Assembly: GCA_964628235.1 (NCBI GenBank)
Contig: CAZVLU010000034.1
Span: forward strand, 1 to 39,377
Source of the DNA: CAMAVH01 sp964628235
GTDB lineage: Bacteria; Pseudomonadota; Alphaproteobacteria; SMXQ01
Length of the DNA stretch: 39,377 nt
Direction: 5' to 3'
Within the stretch, counting starts at the first letter, position 1. Each line of letters opens with the position of its first letter. Position numbers and translations under genes: made by a program. The notes beneath the pieces were generated by a model. The model was not told where the DNA came from, ran no database searches, and saw only the letters and a list, made by a program, of their open reading frames with translations. Positions 7,374 through 15,144 of this stretch are shown in pieces.

Positions 7374-8460
7374 AGGTCTCTTTCTCAAAGATGGCGATCT
7401 GCCGTTCCGTCATCTGCCGGGCATCAAGGCCGGCATAGAAGGCGCGGTACCATTCCACAGTCTTGCGGACAGCCGTCTCTGCGGTCCACAGGGTTTGCCA
7501 GCCGAAGGCGCGCTTGGCGCGGGCGCTCGACAGGGTGAGGAGCGTCGCTTCGTGCGGCCCGGCGGACGGGATGTGCAGCCATTTGGCGTTCGGGCCGCCA
7601 TCCGCCTTCCAAGCGTCGGTCAAGCGTTCGGCCATCCAGCCGACAGGCCGCGAGTCGCTTTCGGCAGGGCCGAAATTCCAGCCCGAGGAGAAGGCGGCGG
7701 GTTCGGCGCTCAACCGTTCGGCGAGCATCAGGAAACCGCGCACCGGCTCGAGAACATGCTGCCAGGGCCGCACGGCTTGCGGATGGCGGATTTCCAAGGC
7801 GCGGCCCGCTGCGAAGGCGCGCATGGCGTCGGGGACCAAGCGGTCCGCGGCCCAATCGCCGCCACCGATGATGTTGCCGGCGCGCACGGTGGCGATGCCC
7901 GGCGCGGCAGCAGCGGCGAAATAGGTCTGGCGGAAGGATTCAACGACTAGCTCGGCGCACGCCTTGCTGTTGCCGTAGGGCTCGCGTCCGCCGAGCGCGT
8001 CGGTCTCGCGGTAGCCCCACTCCCATTCTTTATTTTCGTAGACCTTATCGGTCGTGACGATGACGGCGGCGCGCGCCGACGCGCAGCCGCGCATAGCTTC
8101 CATTAGATGCACCGTGCCCATCACGTTGGTGGCATAGGTGCCGACCGGATCGGCGGCAGCGGCGCGCACCAAGGGCTGGGCGGCAAGATGGAGCACGATG
8201 TCGGGACGGGCGCGGCGCATGGCGGCGGTGAGCGCAAACAGGTCGCGCACGTCGGCGATGGTCGACGAGGCAAGGTTCGAGGCAAGGCCGCTCGCCTCGA
8301 AAAAACTCGGTTTGCTCGGCGCTGGCAGGGCATAGCCGTGCACTTCGGCGCCCAGGCGAGCGAGCCAAGCGCAGAGCCAGCCTCCCATGAAGCCGGTATG
8401 GCCGGTGACGAAGACCCGCCGGCCGTGCCAGAAGCGCGGATCTACGCCGACTTGAGGCAT
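7291..8460 (-). CDS. rfbG: CDP-glucose 4,6-dehydratase
   Basis: 389 residues, the normal length for RfbG. Rossmann motif VFVTGHTGFMGGWLCAWL lies at residues ~16-33. The catalytic TTDKVYENKEWEWGYRE segment and Y-x3-K (YGNSKACAE) follow, with GNIIGGGDWA.DRLVPD and RPWQHVLEP, both diagnostic of CDP-glucose dehydratases as opposed to dTDP-glucose dehydratases. It converts CDP-glucose to CDP-4-keto-6-deoxyglucose in the cytoplasm. Its start overlaps the end of rfbF by 19 bases, and its C-terminus overlaps the start of the methyltransferase gene, so the five sugar genes are tightly packed as one operon. The C-terminal ~25 residues (EEDAGRDRDAARDARP) look non-conserved and arise from that overlap. 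Confidence 0.93.
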   Translation of the reverse strand: MPQVGVDPRFWHGRRVFVTGHTGFMGGWLCAWLARLGAEVHGYALPAPSKPSFFEASGLASNLASSTIADVRDLFALTAAMRRARPDIVLHLAAQPLVRAAAADPVGTYATNVMGTVHLMEAMRGCASARAAVIVTTDKVYENKEWEWGYRETDALGGREPYGNSKACAELVVESFRQTYFAAAAAPGIATVRAGNIIGGGDWAADRLVPDAMRAFAAGRALEIRHPQAVRPWQHVLEPVRGFLMLAERLSAEPAAFSSGWNFGPAESDSRPVGWMAERLTDAWKADGGPNAKWLHIPSAGPHEATLLTLSSARAKRAFGWQTLWTAETAVRKTVEWYRAFYAGLDARQMTERQIAIFEKETYDGCNSEEDAGRDRDAARDARPRIVQA

Positions 8461-9296
8461 GCGACCGCTTTCTTATCGGACCAACTGCACCATGGCGCCT
8501 TGCCGGAGGTCCACATATCGTTAAGCAATTGCATTTCGCGGAAGGTATCCATGCATTGCCAAAAGCCCGGGTGCTGGTAGACCGACAACTGGTTTTCGGC
8601 AGCGAGATATTCCAGCACGCCTTGCTCGAGACTGACGTTCTCGTCGGCGCGCAGGCGGTCGAACGCCTTTTTCTCGAAAACGAGGAAGCCGCCGTTGATC
8701 CAGCCTTCGGTGACCTGGGGCTTTTCGCGGAAGGTGCGCACGGCGCCGTCTTCGATGGCCAACTCGCCATAGCGCGACGAAGGGTGCACGGCGGTCACGG
8801 TGGCGAGGCGGCCGGAGCGCTTGTGGAAAGCGAGCAATGCGTCGAGATCGACGTTGGAGACGCCGTCGCCGTAGGTCGCGAAGAAGCAGTCGCCCTTCAC
8901 ATAGGGCAGGGCTTGGCGGATGCGCGAGCCGGTCAGCGTGTCCTGGCCGGTTTCGGCGAGCACGACGCGCCAATCCTCGTCATAGCCGTTCGACAGCGTC
9001 TCGACCGAATCGGCCGAGAAGTCGATGGCGAAATCCGAATTGTGGCGGCGGTAATTGAGGAAGTAGTCGCGGATCACGTCGCCTTTGTAGCCGAGGCAGA
9101 GGATGAAGTTGCGCGAACCGGCGCCATGATAATGCTTCATGATATGCCAGAGGATCGGCTTGCCGCCGATCTCGACCATGGGCTTCGGCTTGAACTCGGT
9201 TTCTTCGCGCAAGCGCGTGCCGAGGCCGCCGCACAGCAGCATCACGTCGGGGCGTTCGCGGCTCGGTGCCGAACGCAGGTTCGTGAACTTCAACAT
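8442..9296 (-). CDS. rfbF: Glucose-1-phosphate cytidylyltransferase
   Basis: 284 residues from the ATG at 9296-9294, preceded by GGGAGAG. The longer open frame upstream translates to low-complexity Arg/Pro sequence and is not coding. The nucleotidyltransferase signature MLLCGGLGTRLREETEFKPK and PMVEIGGKPILWHIMKHY occurs near residue 20, then FATYGDGVSNVDLDALL (metal-binding Asp region) and EGWINGGFLVFE; these are the marks of RfbF. It makes CDP-glucose from CTP and glucose-1-phosphate, the first committed step of the CDP-6-deoxysugar pathway completed by the following four genes. It starts two bases after the stop of the small upstream gene and follows fliW on the same strand, so sugar synthesis may be co-transcribed with late flagellar genes. 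Confidence 0.93.
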   Translation of the reverse strand: MLKFTNLRSAPSRERPDVMLLCGGLGTRLREETEFKPKPMVEIGGKPILWHIMKHYHGAGSRNFILCLGYKGDVIRDYFLNYRRHNSDFAIDFSADSVETLSNGYDEDWRVVLAETGQDTLTGSRIRQALPYVKGDCFFATYGDGVSNVDLDALLAFHKRSGRLATVTAVHPSSRYGELAIEDGAVRTFREKPQVTEGWINGGFLVFEKKAFDRLRADENVSLEQGVLEYLAAENQLSVYQHPGFWQCMDTFREMQLLNDMWTSGKAPWCSWSDKKAVACLKSA

Positions 9297-9298
9297 AC

Positions 9299-9622
9299 TC
9301 ACTCTCCCATTAGGAGCCGCTGATCGCGGCGCGGGGCTTGGCGGTCGTGGTTCGTATCCTCGCGGCCCATCTCGTGGCGACCCGGCGCGCGGCGGCGTGG
9401 GCGGCCAGGGACGCCGCGCGGCACCTCGATCCGGCCGGAAATGCCGGGCCAGGCGGGGAGCGTCGGCGCGCCTTCCAGGCGCAGGGCGGGTTTGACGTCG
9501 GCCGGCAGATTTTCGGCGAATTCGCGACGGGCGATGGCGGCCTGCCCCACAGTGAGCAGTTTCAGCATCGCTTCGAGCGCGATCGGCGGGAGTCCGGCGA
9601 CCGACGTGGCACGCATATCCAT
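9299..9622 (-). CDS. Hypothetical protein between fliW and rfbF
   Basis: 107 residues starting MDMRATSVAGLPPIALEAML, with AAGGA about 8-9 bases before the ATG and the stop two bases before rfbF. I do not recognise it. The first ~65 residues look like a real protein (amphipathic helix, then Pro-rich LEGAPTLPAWPGISGRIEVP). The last ~40 are Arg/Pro/Gly-rich with low-complexity character. In another frame the end of the region reads as an Ala/Arg-rich helix ending at a TAA just before rfbF (AASLAAHAAARRVATRWAA), so a frameshift or a non-conserved tail is possible. Gene status rests on ribosome-binding site, spacing and operon position only. Confidence 0.5.
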   Translation of the reverse strand: MDMRATSVAGLPPIALEAMLKLLTVGQAAIARREFAENLPADVKPALRLEGAPTLPAWPGISGRIEVPRGVPGRPRRRAPGRHEMGREDTNHDRQAPRRDQRLLMGE

Positions 9623-9685
9623 AGTGGCAGTCCTTGGTTAATTTTTTCTTTTCACAAGCTGTAGGGCCGAGCTGAGGGCGCCGGC

Positions 9686-10180
9686 TTACAGGCTGTGGCG
9701 GACCGGGTATTTGCTGTTCGACATCACGTACTGGCGGGCGACGTGATTGCGGGTATCGACGAACACCGGCGCGCGGAGATTGACCGAGGCATGGGCGCCG
9801 GCTTCGTCGCGGCGGACAGTCACGATCAGCATCAGCGCGAGGTCTTGCAGAGCGATGCCCAAAGTGCGGCATGCTTCTTCGACGTCGGCGGCGTCGATCG
9901 CCTGGTTGCCGGCGGCCAGCGGGGCGACCAGGAAGGCGAGGTTCTGGTCCGACAGGCACTGCAGCACGCGGAACTGCGGATATTTGCCGTCCGGCAATTC
10001 AGCCAGGGCGAAGTCATGGTAGTCGCCGAAGCCGAGCAGGCCCTGCGGCATGGCGAGGGTGGCGTTGTCGCTGATGGTCAGCGTGCCGAAGCGCGATTCG
10101 ACGACGAGCGTGCGCGGCGCGGACGCGGCGAGAACCGTCGGCGGAACGGTGGTCTGGGTGTGGGCGGTATTGGCGAGCAT
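9686..10180 (-). CDS. fliW: Flagellar assembly factor FliW (CsrA antagonist)
   Basis: FliW binds CsrA and also flagellin; when flagellin is exported, FliW is free to inhibit CsrA and flagellin mRNA is translated (established in Bacillus). The 164-residue product has FliW features in order: ESRFGTLTISDNA, MPQGLLGFGDYHDFAL (the family GL.GF motif), FRVLQCLSDQNLAFLV, an acidic region, LALMLIVTVRRDE, and VNLRAPVFVDTRNHVARQYVM..SKYPVRHSL at the end. An N-terminal extension of ~20 Ala/Thr-rich residues is unusual. AAGGAG lies seven bases before the ATG. It directly follows flgL, the same flgN-flgK-flgL-fliW order as in Firmicutes, although csrA itself is 20 kb away. The more usual alphaproteobacterial flagellin regulators FlaF and FlbT are not in the window. 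Confidence 0.92.
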   Translation of the reverse strand: MLANTAHTQTTVPPTVLAASAPRTLVVESRFGTLTISDNATLAMPQGLLGFGDYHDFALAELPDGKYPQFRVLQCLSDQNLAFLVAPLAAGNQAIDAADVEEACRTLGIALQDLALMLIVTVRRDEAGAHASVNLRAPVFVDTRNHVARQYVMSNSKYPVRHSL

Positions 10181-10204
10181 GATGGGCTCCTTGGGTCAGA
10201 ACGA

Positions 10205-11119
10205 TTAACGGAGATAAGAGGCGAGGTTGAGCTTCGAGAGAGAGGAAATCGTCATGTAGGACGCTTGCAGCAACGTCTGGTCTTGGGTCAGACGGGTCAT
10301 CACTTCGGTGACGTCGATCGACGTGATGTCGGTGACGGATTGCGTGATGTAGATCTTGAGGTCGTCATTGTCGGTCGTCACTTTGTCGAGCGCGGTTTGC
10401 GCGCTGGCGATGCGGCTGGTGATGTCGGGAATGCCCTGAATGGCCTCGTTGACGAGATCCAGCGCGTCGTTCAGGCGGTCGCGGTCGAGCGGATCGAGCG
10501 TCGCCGTGTTCGCGAGCTTCAACGAGCGCATAAGCTGTTCGAACGCCGGCTCGTCCGCTGTGGCGCCGTAGGACACGGTGTAGTCTTCGGCGGCCTGGGT
10601 GGTCAGGCGGGTCGCGTCGCCCTGGTAGTAGGACGTGTCGGCGGCGCTGGGATAGCTGTTCGCCGGCGTGGCATAAGCTGCGAGATCGACTGGCGGCGCG
10701 TCGATGCTGTTGCCGGCAAAGAGATAGCGGTCGCCGAGCTTGGCGTTGAGCTGGCGCGAAGCTTCGGCCAGCATATTGCCGGTCGTATCCTGCAGCGCCA
10801 TGTCCTGGGCGTTGTTGTTGTTGAGCGCGTTGGTCAGAAGCGTCTTGAGGTTTGTGGCGACCTCGACGAGCTTGGTGGTCGACTGCTCCATGGTCTGCAG
10901 CCGCAACTGAACCGCTTGGTTATTCGTCTTGTACTGCGTCATGCGCGACAGGCTCGATTCCAGGTTGACGAGCTGGCGCGAATTGGCGGCGATGCCGGAA
11001 TAGCGGGTCGAGACGTAGCCGGTGGCCGCTTGGGTCGTCAGCGTGTCGATCCTGTTCTGCGTGTCGCGCAGATTGGTCAGGGTCTGGCTATAAGTGCCGA
11101 TGTCGGAAACGCGGGTCAT
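10205..11119 (-). CDS. flgL: Flagellar hook-filament junction protein FlgL (HAP3)
   Basis: 304 residues, flagellin-like at both ends: N-terminus MTRVSDIGTYSQTLTNLRDTQ with L..QAATGYVSTRYSGIAANSRQLVNLES, and a C-terminal helix (VTDITSIDVTEVMTRLTQDQTLLQASYMTISSLSKLNLASYL). The middle has the FlgL segment LNAKLGDRYLFAGNSID. It joins the hook to the filament together with FlgK. AGAGGAAA precedes the ATG. The gene lies 11 bases after flgK and is followed by fliW, so its transcript probably carries the flagellin translation switch as well. Confidence 0.95.
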   Translation of the reverse strand: MTRVSDIGTYSQTLTNLRDTQNRIDTLTTQAATGYVSTRYSGIAANSRQLVNLESSLSRMTQYKTNNQAVQLRLQTMEQSTTKLVEVATNLKTLLTNALNNNNAQDMALQDTTGNMLAEASRQLNAKLGDRYLFAGNSIDAPPVDLAAYATPANSYPSAADTSYYQGDATRLTTQAAEDYTVSYGATADEPAFEQLMRSLKLANTATLDPLDRDRLNDALDLVNEAIQGIPDITSRIASAQTALDKVTTDNDDLKIYITQSVTDITSIDVTEVMTRLTQDQTLLQASYMTISSLSKLNLASYLR

Positions 11120-11130
11120 CGTTTTTCCTC

Positions 11131-12942
11131 TTAGACCATGTCGGTCAGGATCTTGAGCATCTCGGACAGCGTGGTGATCACGCGCGCCGATGCGCCGTAA
11201 GCGTTCTGGTACATGATGAGATTGGCCATCTCTTCGTCGGTGCTGACGCCGCTCGCGGCTTGCGATTTGGCGGTGATGTCGCCGAGCACGTTGGCGCGGT
11301 AGGCTTCGGCGTCGTCGGCGTTTGCCGCGCGCGTCGCATTGTTCGATAGGATGTTGGCGCCGTAGCCGGCCAGAGACGTGCTCGTCACCGGCAAGCCGCC
11401 GGCGGCCGCGAAACTCTGTTTGGCGGTGAAGGCCGCCGCCATGCGCTCGACGACCGAGCTGTCGCCCGAGGTGATGGCGACGCTGCCGGCGGTCAGGACG
11501 CCTTCGCTGAGCTGGCCGCGCGAGACCTTTTGCGAGTCGAACGCGATGTCGCTGCGCACGGCGATATTGCTGGCGAGGCCGCCGAGGCTGGAGCCGATGA
11601 ACAGATTGTTGAGACCGAAGTAGTGCGAGAAACCGAAGCCGGTGGTCGCTTCCGCGCTGGTGCCTTCGTTGATGCCGATGCCCTGTCCGGCGGTGTTCGC
11701 GGTGATGACCAATTGGCCGAGCGCGTTGGTGCTTGCGGTCGCGCCGGCGAGGCCGGGGATGGCGGGAGTCGAGGCGGCATAGGCGCCGTTGATGGCGTTG
11801 ACGACTTGCGCGATGGTCGGATTGCCGCCGACGACAGTGGCAAGGTCGGCCAGATTGAAGTCCATAGGCGCGCCCGCGGCGGTGCCGTCGGCGTTCAGCA
11901 CGGCGATGCGCACGGTGCCGGTCATGTTCACAGTGTCGGTGGCGGGCGAGAAGCCGCGCTCGCCGGTCAAGCTGGCCGGCGGCGGCACGGCGACGCCGTC
12001 GTTGTGGATGGCGTTGATCTGGTCCTTCAGGACGGTGGCGAGCTGGTCCATCTGCGCGCCGAGGTTCGGCAACTCGGTGTCGCGCATGTCGACCAGGCCT
12101 TTGAGCATCCCTGAGCTCAGTTCGGTCGTGATGTCGGCGCCATCGAGCAGGATGCCGCTGATGCCGTTGCTCGGATAGCTCACCTCGGCGCCCATGGCGG
12201 CGGCCGGGCTGTAGCTGATCGTGCTGGCTTCGCGGTCGACCAGCGAGCGGCCCGACGACGTGAAGATGACGATTTCGCCGGTGCCGCGCGTGAAGTAGCC
12301 GATGTCCATTTTTTCGGCGAGCGACGCGACGGCGACGTCGCGCTGGTCCTGCAGGTCGCCGGCAGGCTGGTTCAGCGCGACATTGCGCGAGATGTTGACG
12401 TTCAGCTCGGCGATGTTCTGCAGCAGTTGATTGATTTCGCCGACCGAACTGGCGATCGTCTGATCGGCCTCGTAGCGCAGGTCTTGAATCTGGCCGGACA
12501 TGTCGTTCATCTGGCGCGCCAAGGTCTGCGCTGCCATCACCAAGTCGATCTGGCTATTGGACGAGGAGGGGTCGACCGCGAGGGCCGACATCTTGTTGCC
12601 GAGCGTCGTCAGGGTGGACGCCATCGACGAAGCGGCGTCCGGCGTGCCGAACATGTTCTGCATCGAGGCGAAGAACTGCTGGCGGACGGCCGTTTCGCCA
12701 TGCGCCGTCGTCTGGGCGCGCACATCGCGCAGCAGGTACTCGTTGACCTCGCGGGTGATGGCGCCGATTTTGACGCCGGCGCCCTGGCCGTCGATCAGCA
12801 TGTTCTCCAGGTTCACCGTCTTGCGCGTGTAGCCGACGGTGTTCGCGTTCGCGATATTGTTCGACGTGACCGACAGCGCCGCCTGCGTGGTCTGCAGAGC
12901 GGAGACGGCGGTGCCGAGCGCGACATTGATGGAGGAGGACAT
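11131..12942 (-). CDS. flgK: Flagellar hook-associated protein FlgK (HAP1)
   Basis: 603 residues. N-terminal rod/hook signature SALQTTQAALSVTSNNIANANTVGYTRKTVN, then the FlgK-specific helical domain (Y.LRDVRAQTTAHGE, MFGTPDAASSMASTLTTLGNKMSALAVDPSS, NQLLQNIAELNVNIS, DLQDQRDVAVASLAEKMDI), a variable middle, and the C-terminal hook-protein helix GVSTDEEMANLIMYQNAYGASARVITTLSEMLKILTDMV. It is exported and sits at the hook-filament junction; FlgN, encoded just upstream, is its usual chaperone. AGGA lies seven bases before the ATG. Length and both ends are normal. Confidence 0.96.
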   Translation of the reverse strand: MSSSINVALGTAVSALQTTQAALSVTSNNIANANTVGYTRKTVNLENMLIDGQGAGVKIGAITREVNEYLLRDVRAQTTAHGETAVRQQFFASMQNMFGTPDAASSMASTLTTLGNKMSALAVDPSSSNSQIDLVMAAQTLARQMNDMSGQIQDLRYEADQTIASSVGEINQLLQNIAELNVNISRNVALNQPAGDLQDQRDVAVASLAEKMDIGYFTRGTGEIVIFTSSGRSLVDREASTISYSPAAAMGAEVSYPSNGISGILLDGADITTELSSGMLKGLVDMRDTELPNLGAQMDQLATVLKDQINAIHNDGVAVPPPASLTGERGFSPATDTVNMTGTVRIAVLNADGTAAGAPMDFNLADLATVVGGNPTIAQVVNAINGAYAASTPAIPGLAGATASTNALGQLVITANTAGQGIGINEGTSAEATTGFGFSHYFGLNNLFIGSSLGGLASNIAVRSDIAFDSQKVSRGQLSEGVLTAGSVAITSGDSSVVERMAAAFTAKQSFAAAGGLPVTSTSLAGYGANILSNNATRAANADDAEAYRANVLGDITAKSQAASGVSTDEEMANLIMYQNAYGASARVITTLSEMLKILTDMV

Positions 12943-12975
12943 GCTTGGTTCCTGTGCGGCTTTCCGGCCGGCGTC

Positions 12976-13419
12976 TTACAATTGCTTGTTGAGCGTCATG
13001 GCGACGGCGCGACGCGGGCCGTAGCCGGTCAGCACGCCGGCGCTCGAATAGGCTGCGGCGCTCACCTGCTTTTCCGATACGGCCGACACGATGGCCTTCA
13101 TCAGGCGTTCGCTGACGTTGCGGGCCGCGCGCAGCGCGCGTTCGTTATCGGTCATCACTTTCTGAAAGCGGACAGTGGCGTCGCGTAAGCTGTCGCGCGT
13201 CTCGCGCGGCGCGGCAGCGAGCAGGCTGGGGTCCTTGCGGAGAGCCTGCATGAAATGGTCGTAGCCGCGGGCAAGCTCAGCCTTCTCTTGCTGCAAGGTT
13301 TTGATGTCCTGCGGACGTTGGCTGCGCAGAATCTCGTTTTCGCGCGTCATCAACTCGGTCAAGCGCAGCGTGACGGCGACGAGATCGTCGACCAAGGCGG
13401 TTGCGGGGCTGGTCATCAT
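12976..13419 (-). CDS. flgN: Flagellar export chaperone FlgN-like
   Basis: 147-residue, mostly alpha-helical cytoplasmic protein (TRENEILRSQRPQDIKTLQQEKAELARGYDHFMQAL). It has the E-N-x-x-L...L..EK.EL pattern of FlgN, which keeps FlgK and FlgL unfolded for export. Two ATGs stand side by side; the first overlaps the flgJ stop as ATGA, and AGAGGTGAA precedes it. The tail SSAGVLTGYGPRRAVAMTLNKQL is a conserved-looking motif of alphaproteobacterial FlgN-like proteins, but the family is divergent and the call relies partly on its position immediately upstream of flgK. Confidence 0.78.
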   Translation of the reverse strand: MMTSPATALVDDLVAVTLRLTELMTRENEILRSQRPQDIKTLQQEKAELARGYDHFMQALRKDPSLLAAAPRETRDSLRDATVRFQKVMTDNERALRAARNVSERLMKAIVSAVSEKQVSAAAYSSAGVLTGYGPRRAVAMTLNKQL

Positions 13420-13730
13420 TTCACCTCTTGGGTCTTGAGGATTTCGGCATAGACCTGGCTGGCGATGCCGATGCCGCCGTTCTTGGCCATGTCCTTGCCG
13501 TATTGGTCCATCATCACCGAGCGGAACATCTTCTCGGCGTTGCCGCCGTCGAACGGGCCGTCGGTTTCGATGCCGGCGAACATGGCTTCCATGGTCTGGC
13601 CGATGAAGAAAGCTTCGAAGTCCTGCGCAGCCTTGCGCGCCTGGGCTTCGGTCTTGGCGCCGACGGTGGCCGGCGCGGCTTTGGCGTCGCTGTAGGCCGA
13701 GGCGGTGTCGAGGAGGGAGAGAGCGCTCAT
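13416..13730 (-). CDS. flgJ: Rod-binding protein FlgJ, N-terminal domain only
   Basis: 104 residues. AQARKAAQDFEAFFIGQTMEAMFAGIETDGPFDGGNAEKMFRSVMMDQYGKDMAKNGGIGIASQVYAEIL is the FlgJ rod-binding (capping) domain. The C-terminal muramidase domain of enterobacterial FlgJ is absent, as is usual in alphaproteobacteria, where a separate lytic enzyme opens the cell wall. Its ATG overlaps the flgI stop by one base (TAATG) and its stop overlaps flgN, so the three genes are translationally coupled. Confidence 0.93.
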   Translation of the reverse strand: MSALSLLDTASAYSDAKAAPATVGAKTEAQARKAAQDFEAFFIGQTMEAMFAGIETDGPFDGGNAEKMFRSVMMDQYGKDMAKNGGIGIASQVYAEILKTQEVK

Positions 13731-14863
13731 TACATCACCTCGATGTCGGCCTGCAGGGCGCCGGACGCCTTGATGGCCTGGAGAATGGAGATCATGTCGC
13801 GCGGGCCGACGCCCAGCGCGTTGAGGCCGTTCACCAACTCCTGCAGGCTCACGCCGTTCTGCAAGATGGCGAGCTTACGGTCAGTCTGTTCGTCGATCTG
13901 GATGTCGCTGCGCGCCACAGTCGTGGTCGTGCCGCCGGTCGAGAAGGCGCTGGGCTGGGAAACCTGCGGCGTCTCGGTGACGCGGATCGTCAGGTTGCCT
14001 TGGGCGATGGCGACGGTGGAGATGCGCACGTTTTCGCCCATGACGATGATGCCGGACGACTGATCGACGACGACGCGGGCTATTTGGTCGGGCACTACGC
14101 GGAGCTGCTCGATGTCGGTCAGCATGGCGACCAGGTTGGAGCGGCGCTCTTCGGGGATCGTCATGGCCACGGTCGCCGGGTCGAACGCCTTGGCGACGCC
14201 CTTGCCGCCGAGATAGGCGTTGATGGCGGAGGCGACGCGGTTGGCCGTGGTGAAATCCGGGTTGCGCAAGGAGATGCGCATTTCGCTCATTTCGCCCAGC
14301 TCGAAGCCGACTTCGCGCTCGACGATGGCGCCGTTCGGGATGCGCGCGCTGGTCGGGATGCCTTTGGTCACAGTGGCGGCGGCGCCCTGGGCGCTGAAGC
14401 TGTTGCTGGCGGCGTTGCCCTGGCCGACGGCATAGACCTCGCCATCGGCGCCGATCAGCGGCGTGACGAGAAGATTGCCGCCCATCAGGCTTTTGGCGTC
14501 GCCCAGCGCGCTGACAGTGACGTCGAGGCGCGTGCCGTGGCGAGCGAAGGGGGGCAGGGTGGCCGTCACCATGACGGCGGCGACGTTGGCGGTCTTGAGC
14601 GTGTCGTTGCGCACGTTGACGCCGAGGCGCTCGAGCATGCCGATCAGGCTCTGCTTGGTGAAGGGCGAGTTGTTGAGCGTGTCGCCGGTGCCATTGAGGC
14701 CGACGATCAGGCCGTAGCCGACGAGCTGGTTGTCGCGCACGCCTTCGAAATCGGCGATATCTTTGAGGCGCGAGTTGGCATTCGCCGGCATCTGGGCCGC
14801 TGCGGTCAGCAGCGCGGCGAAGACGACGGTGGCGCGGACGATATGGCGAAGACGGACGGTCAT
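13730..14863 (-). CDS. flgI: Flagellar P-ring protein FlgI
   Basis: 377 residues from the ATG at 14863, chosen because it begins a clean Sec signal peptide (RLRHIVRATVVFAALLTAAAQMPANA, cleavage near residue 26). The frame is open further upstream, but that region holds the promoter. Family motifs follow: SRLKDIADFEGVRDNQLVGYGLIVGLNGTGD, SPFTKQSLIGMLERLGVN, KTANVAAVMVTATLPPFAR.G..LDVTVSALGDAKSL.GG.LL.TPL.GADG.VYAVAQG-like, and SLQELVNGLNALGVGPRDMISILQAIKASGALQADIEVM at the end. It forms the periplasmic ring around the rod with FlgA as chaperone. A sigma-54 promoter lies at 14921-14906, about 32 bases upstream of the ATG after start-site correction. Confidence 0.96.
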   Translation of the reverse strand: MTVRLRHIVRATVVFAALLTAAAQMPANANSRLKDIADFEGVRDNQLVGYGLIVGLNGTGDTLNNSPFTKQSLIGMLERLGVNVRNDTLKTANVAAVMVTATLPPFARHGTRLDVTVSALGDAKSLMGGNLLVTPLIGADGEVYAVGQGNAASNSFSAQGAAATVTKGIPTSARIPNGAIVEREVGFELGEMSEMRISLRNPDFTTANRVASAINAYLGGKGVAKAFDPATVAMTIPEERRSNLVAMLTDIEQLRVVPDQIARVVVDQSSGIIVMGENVRISTVAIAQGNLTIRVTETPQVSQPSAFSTGGTTTTVARSDIQIDEQTDRKLAILQNGVSLQELVNGLNALGVGPRDMISILQAIKASGALQADIEVM

Positions 14864-14905
14864 ATGGGCGTTCTGCTCTGAATCGGTTTGGTCTCGTCCT
14901 TCTCT

Positions 14906-14921
14906 AGCGAGGATCGTGCCA
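14906..14921 (-). promoter_or_regulatory. Sigma-54 promoter of the flgI operon
   Basis: Minus strand TGGCACG-ATCC-TCGCT matches the -24/-12 consensus TGGCACG-N4-TTGCW at all but one base, with the essential GG (14920-14919) and GC (14908-14907) exactly ten bases apart. Transcription would start near 14895, 32 bases before the flgI ATG. The same layout, with a nearly identical -24 element, precedes flgF. Confidence 0.8.
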
Positions 14922-15004
14922 TCCGCAGAAAGCTTATAATCCATTGAATTAAATGAGATTTTTTCAGAGCTTGGCGAAACGAATCCCGGCAGTTCTCACC
15001 GGGC

Positions 15005-15040
15005 GGCAAGCCCTGCCGAGATTGCGCGGCAAGAATTGCC
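15005..15040. promoter_or_regulatory. Two GGCA-N5-TGCC palindromes, candidate enhancer-binding-protein sites
   Basis: GGCAAGCCCTGCC (15005-15017) and GGCAAGAATTGCC (15028-15040), starts 23 bp apart, about two helical turns. They lie roughly 110-145 bp upstream of the predicted sigma-54 start of flgI, the usual enhancer distance. The same palindrome occurs upstream of flgF (19797-19809) and at flgB (30454-30466). A FlbD-type activator is the obvious candidate, since FliX, its partner in Caulobacter, is encoded next door. Binding is inferred. Confidence 0.55.
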
Positions 15041-15077
15041 CGCTTTCTCGCATCGCTTTCGCTGCGCTGTTCGGCGC

Positions 15078-15092
15078 TTAACCTGTTCTTAA
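15078..15092. promoter_or_regulatory. CtrA box upstream of fliX
   Basis: TTAA-CCTGTTC-TTAA is a perfect TTAA-N7-TTAA CtrA recognition sequence, including the extra CC of TTAACC. It lies 53 bases before the fliX ATG. In Caulobacter fliX and other early flagellar genes are CtrA-controlled; here the CtrA-activating kinase gene cckA is in the same window. Confidence 0.7.
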
Positions 15093-15144
15093 GCAAACCG
15101 GCGCAAATTTCCCGCGAACCCCAATCGGCGAGACCGTTCGCGCG

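Noticed and set aside
9297..9959. In-frame N-terminal extension of rfbF up to 9959
   Set aside because: It translates to Arg/Pro-rich sequence, overlaps fliW and the unknown gene, and rfbF already has a good start with GGGAGAG at 9296.
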